From Microbacteriaceae bacterium 3FA27C10 (GTDB taxonomy: Bacteria; Actinomycetota; Actinomycetes; Actinomycetales; Microbacteriaceae): DNA of 64,000 nt. The notes under the pieces were generated by a model that was not told the DNA's origin, searched no databases, and saw only the letters and a list, made by a program, of their open reading frames with translations. Positions within the stretch are counted from its first letter, which is position 1. Every line of letters starts with the position of its first letter. Shown piece after piece: positions 17,349 to 27,424 of the stretch. The DNA is taken from positions 1-64,000 of the forward strand of contig SCNI01000004.1 of the NCBI GenBank assembly GCA_005502775.1, given 5' to 3'. A program made the position numbers and the translations under genes.

Positions 17349-18043
17349 CGAGCCCGCTCCTGTGGGCGCCGGCGGTGTCGGGGGCGGCGCTCCCGGCCGT
17401 CATCCCGGTCGACCCCGATGCGCAGCAGGCGCGCGAGTGGGTGCTGAACGAGCTCGGCAAGCCGGACTACCAGGCTGCCCGACCCACCTGGTTCGACCTC
17501 GTGTCGAAGGCGATCGGTGACTGGTTCGCCTCGCTGCGGCTGCCGACGGGGCCCGGGCTCGACGGCTTCCTCCCGCTCGTCGTCGTGATCGTGGTGGTGG
17601 CGCTCGTCGTCGTGGCGTTCCTCGTGTTCGGGCGGCCACGGCTCAACCGCCGCAGCGGCGTTCCGGCGGGCGCCCTCTTCGGCTCCGACGACCAGCGCTC
17701 CGCCGCCGAGCTGCGCGCCTCGGCCGCGCGCGCCGCCGCGGCCGGCGACTTCACGACCGCGATCGAGGAGGCCTTTCGCGCCCTCGCCCGGCAGCTCGCC
17801 GAGCGCACGGTCGTGCAGACGGCGCCCGGCACCACCGCACGGGATTTCGCGGCGCGCGCGGGAGCGTCCTTCCCCCCGGCTGCGGCCGAGCTCGCGGCGT
17901 GCGCCGTGCTGTTCGACGACGTGCGCTACCTCGAGCGGCCCGGAACGCGCGAGGGCTTCGACCGCGTGGCCGCTCTCGACCGCCGACTGCAGACGGAGCG
18001 GCCGGCGAGCCTCGAACGCCTCGAGAGCACGGTCGTCGGATGA
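17345..18043 (+). CDS. DUF4129 domain protein
   Basis: The 232-residue protein has an N-terminal hydrophobic stretch, a Trp-rich segment (ARPTWFDLVSKAIGDWFASL), one strong transmembrane helix (about 78-98, LPLVVVIVVVALVVVAFLVFG) and a cytoplasmic C-terminal domain with AAAGDFTTAIEEAFRALARQLAER and the phrase GTTARDFAARAG. That C-terminal part is the DUF4129 domain, found beside MoxR/DUF58 genes and sometimes fused to transglutaminases. It overlaps its neighbours by four bases on both sides, so it is made in concert with them. The role is unknown, probably in envelope or protein-complex assembly with the MoxR ATPase. Confidence 0.85.
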   Translation: MTSPLLWAPAVSGAALPAVIPVDPDAQQAREWVLNELGKPDYQAARPTWFDLVSKAIGDWFASLRLPTGPGLDGFLPLVVVIVVVALVVVAFLVFGRPRLNRRSGVPAGALFGSDDQRSAAELRASAARAAAAGDFTTAIEEAFRALARQLAERTVVQTAPGTTARDFAARAGASFPPAAAELAACAVLFDDVRYLERPGTREGFDRVAALDRRLQTERPASLERLESTVVG

Positions 18044-19284
18044 GCTCGGCCCTGCAGACCCCGCCTCCCGCGCCTTCCGCTCCCCGCGACGCCGTGGCGG
18101 TGACTCCGCGCCTGCGCAGCACTGCTCGCCGCTGGGTGTTCTGGGTGGTCGTGGTGGTACTCGCGGTGCTCGGCGCCGGGTTCGCGGTGCTGGCCACCGC
18201 ATCCGCAATCCCCGATGCCGGCCGCTACTCAATCGAGAGCGCCGGACCGGGCGGCAGCAAGGCCGTGGCCGAGGTGCTGCTGCAGCAGGGCGTCGACGTG
18301 GTACGCGCCGACACCCTCGCCGAGGCGCAGGCCGCAGTGGCCGGGCACGACGCGACGCTGCTCTACACCGACCCGTTCGGCTACCTCGACGCCGCCAAGC
18401 TCCGGCAGCTGCACGGGCTCGGTGCCGAGCTGGTGCTCGTCGACCCCTCGTCGGCCGAGCTGAGCATCCTGGCCCCCGGCATCGCCCCGGCCGGCGTGGT
18501 GGAGGACTCGCCGACCGTCGATGCCGGATGCACGCTGCCGGCTGCCGAGAGGGCCGGCATCATCAGCCGCTCGGGCACCACGTTCCGGCCGGTCGGCGGC
18601 GCGGCGGCGGTGAGCTGCTTCCGTTCCTTCGACGACGCCTTCTCGGTCGTGCAGGTGCAGCCCGCGGACGGCGGGCCCGTCACCGTGCTCGGAGCCGGAG
18701 ACGTCATCACGAACGACGCGGTCGCCCAGAACGGCAACGCCGCGCTCGCCCTGGGACTCCTGGGCGCGCATCCGACCCTCGTCTGGTACCTGCCCACCGC
18801 GGCGGATGCGGCCGGCACCACCCCGCCGACGCTCGGCGACCTCACCCCCGGCTGGGTCACCCCGGTGGTGCTGCTCGCGCTGCTCGTGGTGGTGTCCGCC
18901 GGCGTCTGGCGAGGCCGGCGGTTCGGCGCGGTGGTGGTGGAGAACCTGCCCGTCACGGTACGGGCGAGCGAGACGATGGAGGGTCGCGCGCGGCTCTACG
19001 CCCGCCAGGGCGCGTATGCGCGGGCGCTCGACGCGCTGCGGATCGGCACCGTCTCGCGACTCACCGAGACGCTCGCGCTGCCGCGCCACGCTCCGGTGGC
19101 CGAGGTCGCCCTCGCAGCGGCGGCCGTGGCCGGCCTGCCGACGGCCGGGGTGTACGACACGCTCGTGGGGGCGATGCCCGCGTCGGAGCGCGAGCTGCTG
19201 GACTACTCCGACCGCCTGCTCACCCTCGAGCAGGCGGTGCACCGGGCCACCGATCCGCGGCAGGGGCCACGGCAGGGCCCGTAG
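18040..19284 (+). CDS. DUF4350 domain protein
   Basis: The 414-residue protein has a transmembrane helix (about 30-53), an extracytoplasmic DUF4350 domain (about 60-230) with SAGPGGSKAVAEVLLQQGVDVVRA and LLYTDPFGYLD, a second helix (about 272-292) and a cytoplasmic tail. The domain has the look of a glutamine-amidotransferase-like sensor or structural fold and occurs almost only in MoxR/DUF58 operons. It starts inside the stop codon of the DUF4129 gene. The membrane-bound pair probably works with the MoxR ATPase that follows; substrates are not known. Confidence 0.85.
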   Translation: MSSALQTPPPAPSAPRDAVAVTPRLRSTARRWVFWVVVVVLAVLGAGFAVLATASAIPDAGRYSIESAGPGGSKAVAEVLLQQGVDVVRADTLAEAQAAVAGHDATLLYTDPFGYLDAAKLRQLHGLGAELVLVDPSSAELSILAPGIAPAGVVEDSPTVDAGCTLPAAERAGIISRSGTTFRPVGGAAAVSCFRSFDDAFSVVQVQPADGGPVTVLGAGDVITNDAVAQNGNAALALGLLGAHPTLVWYLPTAADAAGTTPPTLGDLTPGWVTPVVLLALLVVVSAGVWRGRRFGAVVVENLPVTVRASETMEGRARLYARQGAYARALDALRIGTVSRLTETLALPRHAPVAEVALAAAAVAGLPTAGVYDTLVGAMPASERELLDYSDRLLTLEQAVHRATDPRQGPRQGP

Positions 19285-19337
19285 CCGCGCCGAGCACCCC
19301 CAGCTCCCCTCCCCGAACGCAGAGTAAGGAACCATCG

Positions 19338-20399
<1,062 letters not shown>

Positions 20400-20430
20400 T
20401 CGCGCGGACGAGCACGTCCGGGAGGCGGGC

Positions 20431-21738
20431 GTGAGCGTGTCGGGGCGGCTGGTGGGGCTGCTCGCGTTCGGGGTGGTGCCGGTGGTGGTGGTCGGCGCGC
20501 TCTACGACCAGGCGTTCGCGACGCTGGGCGTGTGGGTGCTGCTCGTGGTGGTGCTCGTCGTGATCGATCTCGTGGCCGCCGGGTCACCGCGGCGCGTGAC
20601 GCTCGAGCGCGCCCTGCCGTCGCGGGTGCGGCTGGGCGAGACGGCCGCGAGCGTGCTGTCGGTCACGAACACGGGGCGACGGATGCTGCGGGCCGTCGTG
20701 CGCGACGCCTGGCAGCCCTCGGCGGGGCCGGCGTCGAACCGCTCCGCACTCGTCGTGCCGGCCGGCGAGCGCCGGGCGCTCACGATCGCGCTCACGCCGT
20801 TCCGCCGCGGCGAGCGCCGCACCGAGACGGTGACGATCCGCTCCTTCGGGCCGCTGCACCTCGCGGCCCGGCAGGCCACACTGCAGGCGCCCGGCCGCAT
20901 CCGGGTGCTGCCTCCCTTCAACTCCCGCAAGCACCTGCCGTCACGGCTGGCGCGCCTGCGCGAGCTCGACGGGCGCGCGAGCGTGATGATCCGCGGGCAG
21001 GGAACGGAGTTCGACAGCCTGCGCGAATACGTGCGCGGTGACGACGTGCGCTCGATCGACTGGCGCGCCACGGCCCGGCACAGCGACGTGATGGTGCGCA
21101 CCTGGCGGCCCGAGCGCGACCGGCGCGTGGTGATCGTGATCGACACCGGCCGCACCCAGGCCGCCCGCATCGACGACGAGCCCCGGCTCGACACCGCCTT
21201 CGAGAGCAGCCTGCTGCTCGCCGCCCTGGCCACCCGCGCCGGCGACCGCGTCGACCTGGTGGCCTACGACCGGCGGCTGCGAGGGCGGGTGCACGGGGCA
21301 TCCGGGCCCGAGCTGCTCTCGCGCATGGTGGACGCGATGGCGCCGATCGAGCCCGGCCTGATCGAGATGGACTGGACCGCCGTGCCGGGACTCGTGCGCC
21401 AGGTCACCACGCAGCGCTCGCTCGTGGTGCTGCTCACGGCCATCGACGCCCCCGGCATCTCCCGGGAGCTGCTCGCCATCGTGCCGCAGCTCGCGCGCGA
21501 CCACCTCGTGGTGGTGGCCTCGGTGACCGACCCGGACGTGCTCGCGAGCGTGCAGCGCCGCACCGACCGCGACGAGGTCTACCGCGCCGCCGCCGCCGAG
21601 CGCGCGCTGCTCGACGTGGCGCGCGTCACCACCGTGCTGAAGCGCTACGGAGCAGACGTCGTGACGGCGTCTCCCGCCGAGCTGCCGCCGGCCCTCGCCG
21701 ACCGCTACCTCGCCCTCAAGGCCGCCGGCCGCCTCTAG
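20431..21738 (+). CDS. DUF58 domain protein
   Basis: The 435-residue protein has two N-terminal transmembrane helices (about 8-26 and 30-48), a beta-rich middle and the DUF58 signature RGDDVRSIDWRATARHSDVMVRTW (about 200-222), followed by a von Willebrand-A-like fold (VIVIDTGRTQAARIDDEPRLD). DUF58 proteins pair with MoxR ATPases. The GTG start follows GGAGG by five bases. It ends four bases before the stop of the convergent spoIIM gene. The GTG-GTG rich start leaves a second GTG two codons later as an alternative. Confidence 0.9.
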   Translation: MSVSGRLVGLLAFGVVPVVVVGALYDQAFATLGVWVLLVVVLVVIDLVAAGSPRRVTLERALPSRVRLGETAASVLSVTNTGRRMLRAVVRDAWQPSAGPASNRSALVVPAGERRALTIALTPFRRGERRTETVTIRSFGPLHLAARQATLQAPGRIRVLPPFNSRKHLPSRLARLRELDGRASVMIRGQGTEFDSLREYVRGDDVRSIDWRATARHSDVMVRTWRPERDRRVVIVIDTGRTQAARIDDEPRLDTAFESSLLLAALATRAGDRVDLVAYDRRLRGRVHGASGPELLSRMVDAMAPIEPGLIEMDWTAVPGLVRQVTTQRSLVVLLTAIDAPGISRELLAIVPQLARDHLVVVASVTDPDVLASVQRRTDRDEVYRAAAAERALLDVARVTTVLKRYGADVVTASPAELPPALADRYLALKAAGRL

Positions 21739-21742
21739 ACGC

Positions 21743-22738
21743 TCAGCCGGCGACGAGCTGGGTGGCGCCGGCCTCGAACTCCTCGAGGTCGCCCGTGTGA
21801 CCGGCCCGGGCGGCACGGCGGCCGAGCACGAGCATGTAGACCAGGAAGGCGGCCAGGGCCGCGGCGCCGATCGTGATCTTCACCTGCCAGGGCCAGGGCG
21901 CGGGGGTCACGAAACCCTCGATGACGCCCGACACGAAGAGCACGAACACGAGGCCCACCGCCACGGTGAACAGTGAGCGCCCGTTCTCGGCGAGCGAGCG
22001 GCTGCGGGTGAGTGGGCCCGGGGCCACCCAGGCCCAGAAGATGCGCAGCCCCGCGGCGGCGGCCACGAAGATGGCGGTGAGTTCGAGCATCCCGTGCGGG
22101 AGGATGTAGGTCACGAAGACGTCGCCGTTACCGGTCTGGATGAGCACGCCGGCGCTCACCCCGAGGTTCTGGGCGTTCTGCAGCACGATGTAGGGAACGT
22201 AGACGCCGAGGATGCCGAAGGCCAGGCACTGCGCGGCGATCCAGGCGTTGTTCGTCCAGACCTGGCCCGCGAACGAGGCGGCGGGGTTGTTGGAGTAGTA
22301 GTCGATGAAATCGTGCTCGGCGTATTGCTTGAGCGCCGCATCCGAACCGAGGGCCGCGACCACCGCCGGATTCTGCACGATCCACACGGCGTAGAGCGCG
22401 GCGATCACAAGGGTCGCGACCGCGACGCCGAGGGTGATCCAGCGGATGCGGTAGAGCGCGGCCGGAAGGTGCACCGCGAAGTACAGCGGCAGCTGGCGCA
22501 GCACGTTGGCGCCCGCCCCGGTGAAACGCAGGCGTGCCCGCGAGAGCGAGACCGACAGGCGGTCGCCCTGCGCGGTGGAGCCCGCCACGGTCTTGATGGC
22601 CGAGAGCTGCGTCGAGCCCGACTGGTAGCGCTCGATCAGCTCGTCGGCCTCGCGGCCGGTGAAGCGGCGGCGTCGGCCGAGGGCATCGAGACGATCCCAT
22701 TCGTCGCGATGAACTTCTGAGTAGGCGTCGAGATCCAT
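21743..22738 (-). CDS. SpoIIM-like stage II sporulation protein M family membrane protein
   Basis: The 331-residue protein has a soluble N-terminal part (about 1-90) that begins MDLDAYSEVHRDEWDRLDALG and then five to six membrane segments with the phrase ILPHGMLELTAIFVAAAAGLRI, which is diagnostic of the SpoIIM family. In Bacillus SpoIIM is part of the peptidoglycan-degrading engulfment machine; in non-sporulating actinobacteria the homologue lies next to MoxR/DUF58/RDD genes and its role is unknown. The ATG is eight bases from the start region of the divergent RDD gene, so the promoters must overlap. Confidence 0.85.
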   Translation of the reverse strand: MDLDAYSEVHRDEWDRLDALGRRRRFTGREADELIERYQSGSTQLSAIKTVAGSTAQGDRLSVSLSRARLRFTGAGANVLRQLPLYFAVHLPAALYRIRWITLGVAVATLVIAALYAVWIVQNPAVVAALGSDAALKQYAEHDFIDYYSNNPAASFAGQVWTNNAWIAAQCLAFGILGVYVPYIVLQNAQNLGVSAGVLIQTGNGDVFVTYILPHGMLELTAIFVAAAAGLRIFWAWVAPGPLTRSRSLAENGRSLFTVAVGLVFVLFVSGVIEGFVTPAPWPWQVKITIGAAALAAFLVYMLVLGRRAARAGHTGDLEEFEAGATQLVAG

Positions 22739-22755
22739 CTGCTTAGATGATATTC
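22739..22755. promoter_or_regulatory. overlapping leaderless promoters of spoIIM and the RDD gene
   Basis: The two divergent start codons are only 17 bases apart. TTAGAT lies seven bases before the plus-strand ATG, and TATCAT (minus strand) about eight bases before the spoIIM ATG. No ribosome binding site fits on either side, so both transcripts are probably leaderless and initiated from overlapping -10 boxes. Confidence 0.35.
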
Positions 22756-23661
22756 ATGACGCAGCCGTTCGGGGCAGGATCGGCCGGTTCCGGTGTGGCC
22801 GGTGTCGCCGGCGCCGCCGGCGCCGGCGCCGCCGCGGATTCCGTGGTGGCCGACGACGAGCTGCTGACCGGCGAGGCGGTGGCGCTCGACGTGCGGCCCG
22901 CCGGATTCCTGCTGCGCGCGTTGAGCGGGGCGATCGACTTCGCGGTGTATGCGGGCACACTCGTGCTGGCCTTCATCGGCCTGTCGGTGGCCCTCGCCGA
23001 CTCCGGCGTCGACCAGGCCCTGGCCCAGGCGATCTTCACGGCCACCCTCGTGGGATGCCTCGTGGTCGCCCCCATCGTGGTGGAGACGGCGTCGCGTGGC
23101 CGCTCGCTCGGCAGGCTCGCGATCGGCGCGCGTATCGTGCGCGACGACGGCGGAGCCATCTCGCTGCGGCACGCCGTCATCCGTGGGCTCACCGGCTTCG
23201 TCGAGATCTACGCGACCTTCGGCGCACTGGCCCTCGTCACCTCGATGCTCAACGGCCGCTCGAAGCGGCTCGGCGACCTGCTGGCGGGCACCTACAGCCA
23301 GCACGAACGGGTGCCGCATCCGCTGCCCTTCGCCGTGGCCGTGCCCCCGGAGCTGCTGATCTGGGCGCGCACCGCCGACGTGGCGAAGCTGCCCGACCGG
23401 CTCCAGCGGCGCATCGTGCAGTTCCTCACGCAGTCCGACCGGATGCTGCCCGCCACCCGCGAGCGCCTCGCCTTCGAGCTCGCCGGCGAGGCCGCGCCGT
23501 TCGTGTCGCCGCTGCCGAACGTGCATGCGCACGTCTTCCTGCTCGGCGTCGCCGCCATGCGGCGCGACCGCGAGTACCGGGCACTCGTCATCGAACGCGA
23601 GCGGCTGGCCCGGATGGACCCGATCCTGCACGGCCTGCCGAACGGCTTCCCCGACCGCTGA
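22756..23661 (+). CDS. RDD family membrane protein
   Basis: The 301-residue protein has a Gly/Ala-rich start, then an RDD domain (about 45-190): RPAGFLLRALSGAIDFAVYAG, ASRGRSLGRLAIGARIVRDDGG and LNGRSKRLGDLLAGTY give the Arg-Asp-Asp pattern of the family with three to four membrane helices. The cytoplasmic C-terminal 110 residues are Arg-rich and without recognised motif. RDD proteins have been linked to ion or small-molecule transport, but the role here is unknown. An ATG three codons earlier is possible; the one used has a suitable leaderless promoter. Confidence 0.84.
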   Translation: MTQPFGAGSAGSGVAGVAGAAGAGAAADSVVADDELLTGEAVALDVRPAGFLLRALSGAIDFAVYAGTLVLAFIGLSVALADSGVDQALAQAIFTATLVGCLVVAPIVVETASRGRSLGRLAIGARIVRDDGGAISLRHAVIRGLTGFVEIYATFGALALVTSMLNGRSKRLGDLLAGTYSQHERVPHPLPFAVAVPPELLIWARTADVAKLPDRLQRRIVQFLTQSDRMLPATRERLAFELAGEAAPFVSPLPNVHAHVFLLGVAAMRRDREYRALVIERERLARMDPILHGLPNGFPDR

Positions 23662-23693
23662 CGCGGAGCGGCCGGGTTGGCCGTGGCCTGGTT

Positions 23694-25178
<1,485 letters not shown>

Positions 25179-25257
25179 GCCTCCATCATCGCAGAGTCGG
25201 CGGCGAACCGGCCCAGCCGTTACGAGCCCCGCGGCAGGCGGCCGGGCCCGCCCGGGT

Positions 25258-25461
25258 TCAGTGGGCGCCCACGTGGCGCATGATCTGCCAGCCCTGCGGC
25301 GCCGAGAGACGCTCGGCGTGCCGGGCGCACAGGTCGTAGCTGTGGGGCTCGGCCACGGGGCTCAGCGGACCGACGACGACGAGCGAGTCCGCGTAGTCGT
25401 AGGTGAGGGTCGTGATCGCCTCACCGCGGCACGAGGGCCGCGAGCATTCCCTGTTCGTCAT
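25258..25461 (-). CDS. DUF3499 family protein
   Basis: This 67-residue protein matches actinobacterial DUF3499. It has two potential metal-binding cysteine groups (RECSRPSC and LCARH) and the phrases [18 protein letters not shown] and [13 protein letters not shown]. The family has no known function. The ATG follows a TAGGCT hexamer by seven bases with no ribosome binding site, so the mRNA is probably leaderless. It is divergent from the zincin-like gene, the same neighbour as in mycobacteria. Confidence 0.85.
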   Translation of the reverse strand: MTNRECSRPSCRGEAITTLTYDYADSLVVVGPLSPVAEPHSYDLCARHAERLSAPQGWQIMRHVGAH

Positions 25462-25468
25462 CGTTGTC

Positions 25469-25536
25469 AGCCTAACCTCGGGCGGCCGCCCGGATGCCGC
25501 ACTCGCGCCCCGTGTCGCAGGGCCGGACCGTAGACT
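25469..25536. promoter_or_regulatory. divergent leaderless promoters
   Basis: TAGGCT (25474-25469, minus) is seven bases before the DUF3499 ATG, and TAGACT (25531-25536, plus) is six bases before the zincin-like ATG. Both match the TANNNT-N6-7-ATG pattern of leaderless actinobacterial genes; the plus-strand one also has a GGAGG next to the start. Confidence 0.5.
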
Positions 25537-25542
25537 GGAGGC

Positions 25543-25983
25543 ATGGCCCGCTCACGCAGAACCCCGCGGTCGGCGACGATCCGGGCGCGCACGCGCAACC
25601 GTCATGGGCGTGACCTGCGCTCCTCGGTGGCCGGGCCCCATCTCCCGTTCCTCCGGTCGCGCATCGACCTCTTCGACATGACCGTGGCGTCGACGGCCGA
25701 GTACCTTCGGAGCGTCTGGCCCAATGAGCTCGCCACCGTGAGCTTCGAGGTGGCGACGATGCCGTTCGGCAGCTTCGGCTCGCCCGACCACGTCGACCGC
25801 TGGTCGGTCACGAAGAACCGGGTCATCCTGTTCCGGCTGCCGATCGAGCGCATGTCGCGGCTGCATCGCGACGACGAGGTGCATCGGCGCCTCGCGATCG
25901 AGTCGTGCGTGTTCCGGGCCGTGGCCGAGCTGCTCGGCAAAGACCCGTGGGACCTCGCGCCCGACCGCTACCGGCACCTCTGA
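25543..25983 (+). CDS. metallopeptidase-family (zincin-like) protein
   Basis: The 146-residue protein has a basic N-terminus (MARSRRTPRSATIRARTRNRHGR) and a domain seen in actinobacterial proteins annotated as metallopeptidase-family: LPFLRSRIDLFDMTVASTAEYL, WPNELATVSFEVATMP and RLAIESCVFRAVAELLGKDPWDLAPDRYRHL. The zinc motif HExxH of active zincins is not present, so it is probably an inactive relative or binds metal in another way. The gene is probably leaderless. In mycobacteria the homologue lies beside whiB2 and DUF3499 genes, as here. Confidence 0.74.
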   Translation: MARSRRTPRSATIRARTRNRHGRDLRSSVAGPHLPFLRSRIDLFDMTVASTAEYLRSVWPNELATVSFEVATMPFGSFGSPDHVDRWSVTKNRVILFRLPIERMSRLHRDDEVHRRLAIESCVFRAVAELLGKDPWDLAPDRYRHL

Positions 25984-25987
25984 GCGA

Positions 25988-27424
25988 TCAGGGGTAGACG
26001 ACCACCGGTGCGGCCGCCGGCCCGGGCGGCACCACGGCGAACGATGACGAGAAGCCGTCGCCGAAGTAGGTGACCGCCGCCGAGAGCGAGGCCGAGGAGG
26101 CCACGGTGTAGGAGGTGCCGGCCTCGAGCGGCACGTAGCGCGTGCCGGGCACGATGGTGACCGAGGTCTGCACGCCGGCCGGCGTGGTGAGGGTGATGGG
26201 CACATCCGCCCCCGTGTTGTTCACGAGGTGCAGGCGCGGGTTGGGCCCGGATGCGGTGGCCACGAAGAACGACGGCGCGAGCGGCGAGACGGCCTGGTAC
26301 CAGGCCAGGTCGACCGCACCGTTGGCGATGGTGGAGGTGCGGGCGCCGGCCACGAGCGGCTGGTCGGACTGGATGTCGACGGTGTAGACACCGTCGGGCA
26401 CGTCCTGCAGCGGGAACTCGGTGACGATGCCCGGGGTGAGACCCACCTGGTAGGAGGTCTGGAAGCCGCCCGTCTTCTCCTCGGTGACACGCACGGTGAC
26501 CGAGGCGGGGTCGGGGCCGGGAACGTACATGCGCACGATGCTCTGCAGGTCGGCGGCGTCGGGGGTGCCGAGGCGTTGAGCGATCGAGGAGGTGCCGGAG
26601 ACCTGCACGCCCGGGATGGTCTGCGTGGTGGCGGGAGCCGTGGTGGGGCCCGCCATCTCGACGCCGCCCGGTTCGAGGCCGCGCACCACGCTGTGCTGCA
26701 CGGCCGCGTAGACCGCGCCGACCGTGGTGACGACGTGCACGACGGGCGACGCGAGGTCGGGCGCGAAGCCCGCGAGCGAGAGGATGCGCGTCGAGCGGGC
26801 CGGCACGTCGATGTTCTTCGAGCCGGGTGAGGTGATGGTTCCCTGATCGCCGAAGACGGTCAGGTCGACGACGGCGGGCACGTCGCCGGGGTTCGAGAGC
26901 AGCACGAAGCTCGTGCGGCCGACGGTGGTGGCGCCGGCCACGAGCCAGCTGTCGGTGCCCGCCTCGCCGCAGGCCGTGGAGGCGAAGCCCACGAGATCGC
27001 CCGAGGCGACCGTCTGCGACTGCGCGGCGGCGAACAGGGTGCCGGCGGCCGCCTCCTGCGCCGGGAGTCCGACACGGGCGGGCGCGGTGTCGGAGGAACC
27101 GGCGCGGTCGTCGGGCGAGGAGAGCCCGCTGACGTCGAGCGGGGTCGAGGCCTGGGCGGCCGCCGCTTTCAGCTGCGCGGTTCCGACGCTCGAGATGGCG
27201 GTGGCGTCTTGACCGGTGCTGTCGGAGAGACGCACGAGCGGTCCGGTGCACGCGCGCACCTGCTCGGCGGGAGCCGGGTCGATGGTGAAGGAGGCCGGTT
27301 GCGCGGTGACGCCGGGCAAGGGGAGCACGACGGCGGCGCCGACGGCGACCACGGCCACAGCGGCCACCACGAGGCCCGTGACGACACGGGCGCCGGTGGC
27401 GAGAACTCTGCGGTTACCGGCCAT
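25988..27424 (-). CDS. DUF5719 family secreted or anchored protein
   Basis: The 478-residue protein has an N-terminal transmembrane or signal segment (about 12-36, ATGARVVTGLVVAAVAVVAVGA) and a long beta-rich extracytoplasmic part with Thr/Val/Ser-rich strands. This is the DUF5719 layout of actinobacterial envelope proteins, whose function is unknown. Its start overlaps the end of the upstream giant glycosyltransferase gene by 11 bases, which indicates a shared transcript and probably a shared role in surface-glycan synthesis. It may be a partner or scaffold of that enzyme; that is inference. Confidence 0.8.
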   Translation of the reverse strand: MAGNRRVLATGARVVTGLVVAAVAVVAVGAAVVLPLPGVTAQPASFTIDPAPAEQVRACTGPLVRLSDSTGQDATAISSVGTAQLKAAAAQASTPLDVSGLSSPDDRAGSSDTAPARVGLPAQEAAAGTLFAAAQSQTVASGDLVGFASTACGEAGTDSWLVAGATTVGRTSFVLLSNPGDVPAVVDLTVFGDQGTITSPGSKNIDVPARSTRILSLAGFAPDLASPVVHVVTTVGAVYAAVQHSVVRGLEPGGVEMAGPTTAPATTQTIPGVQVSGTSSIAQRLGTPDAADLQSIVRMYVPGPDPASVTVRVTEEKTGGFQTSYQVGLTPGIVTEFPLQDVPDGVYTVDIQSDQPLVAGARTSTIANGAVDLAWYQAVSPLAPSFFVATASGPNPRLHLVNNTGADVPITLTTPAGVQTSVTIVPGTRYVPLEAGTSYTVASSASLSAAVTYFGDGFSSSFAVVPPGPAAAPVVVYP

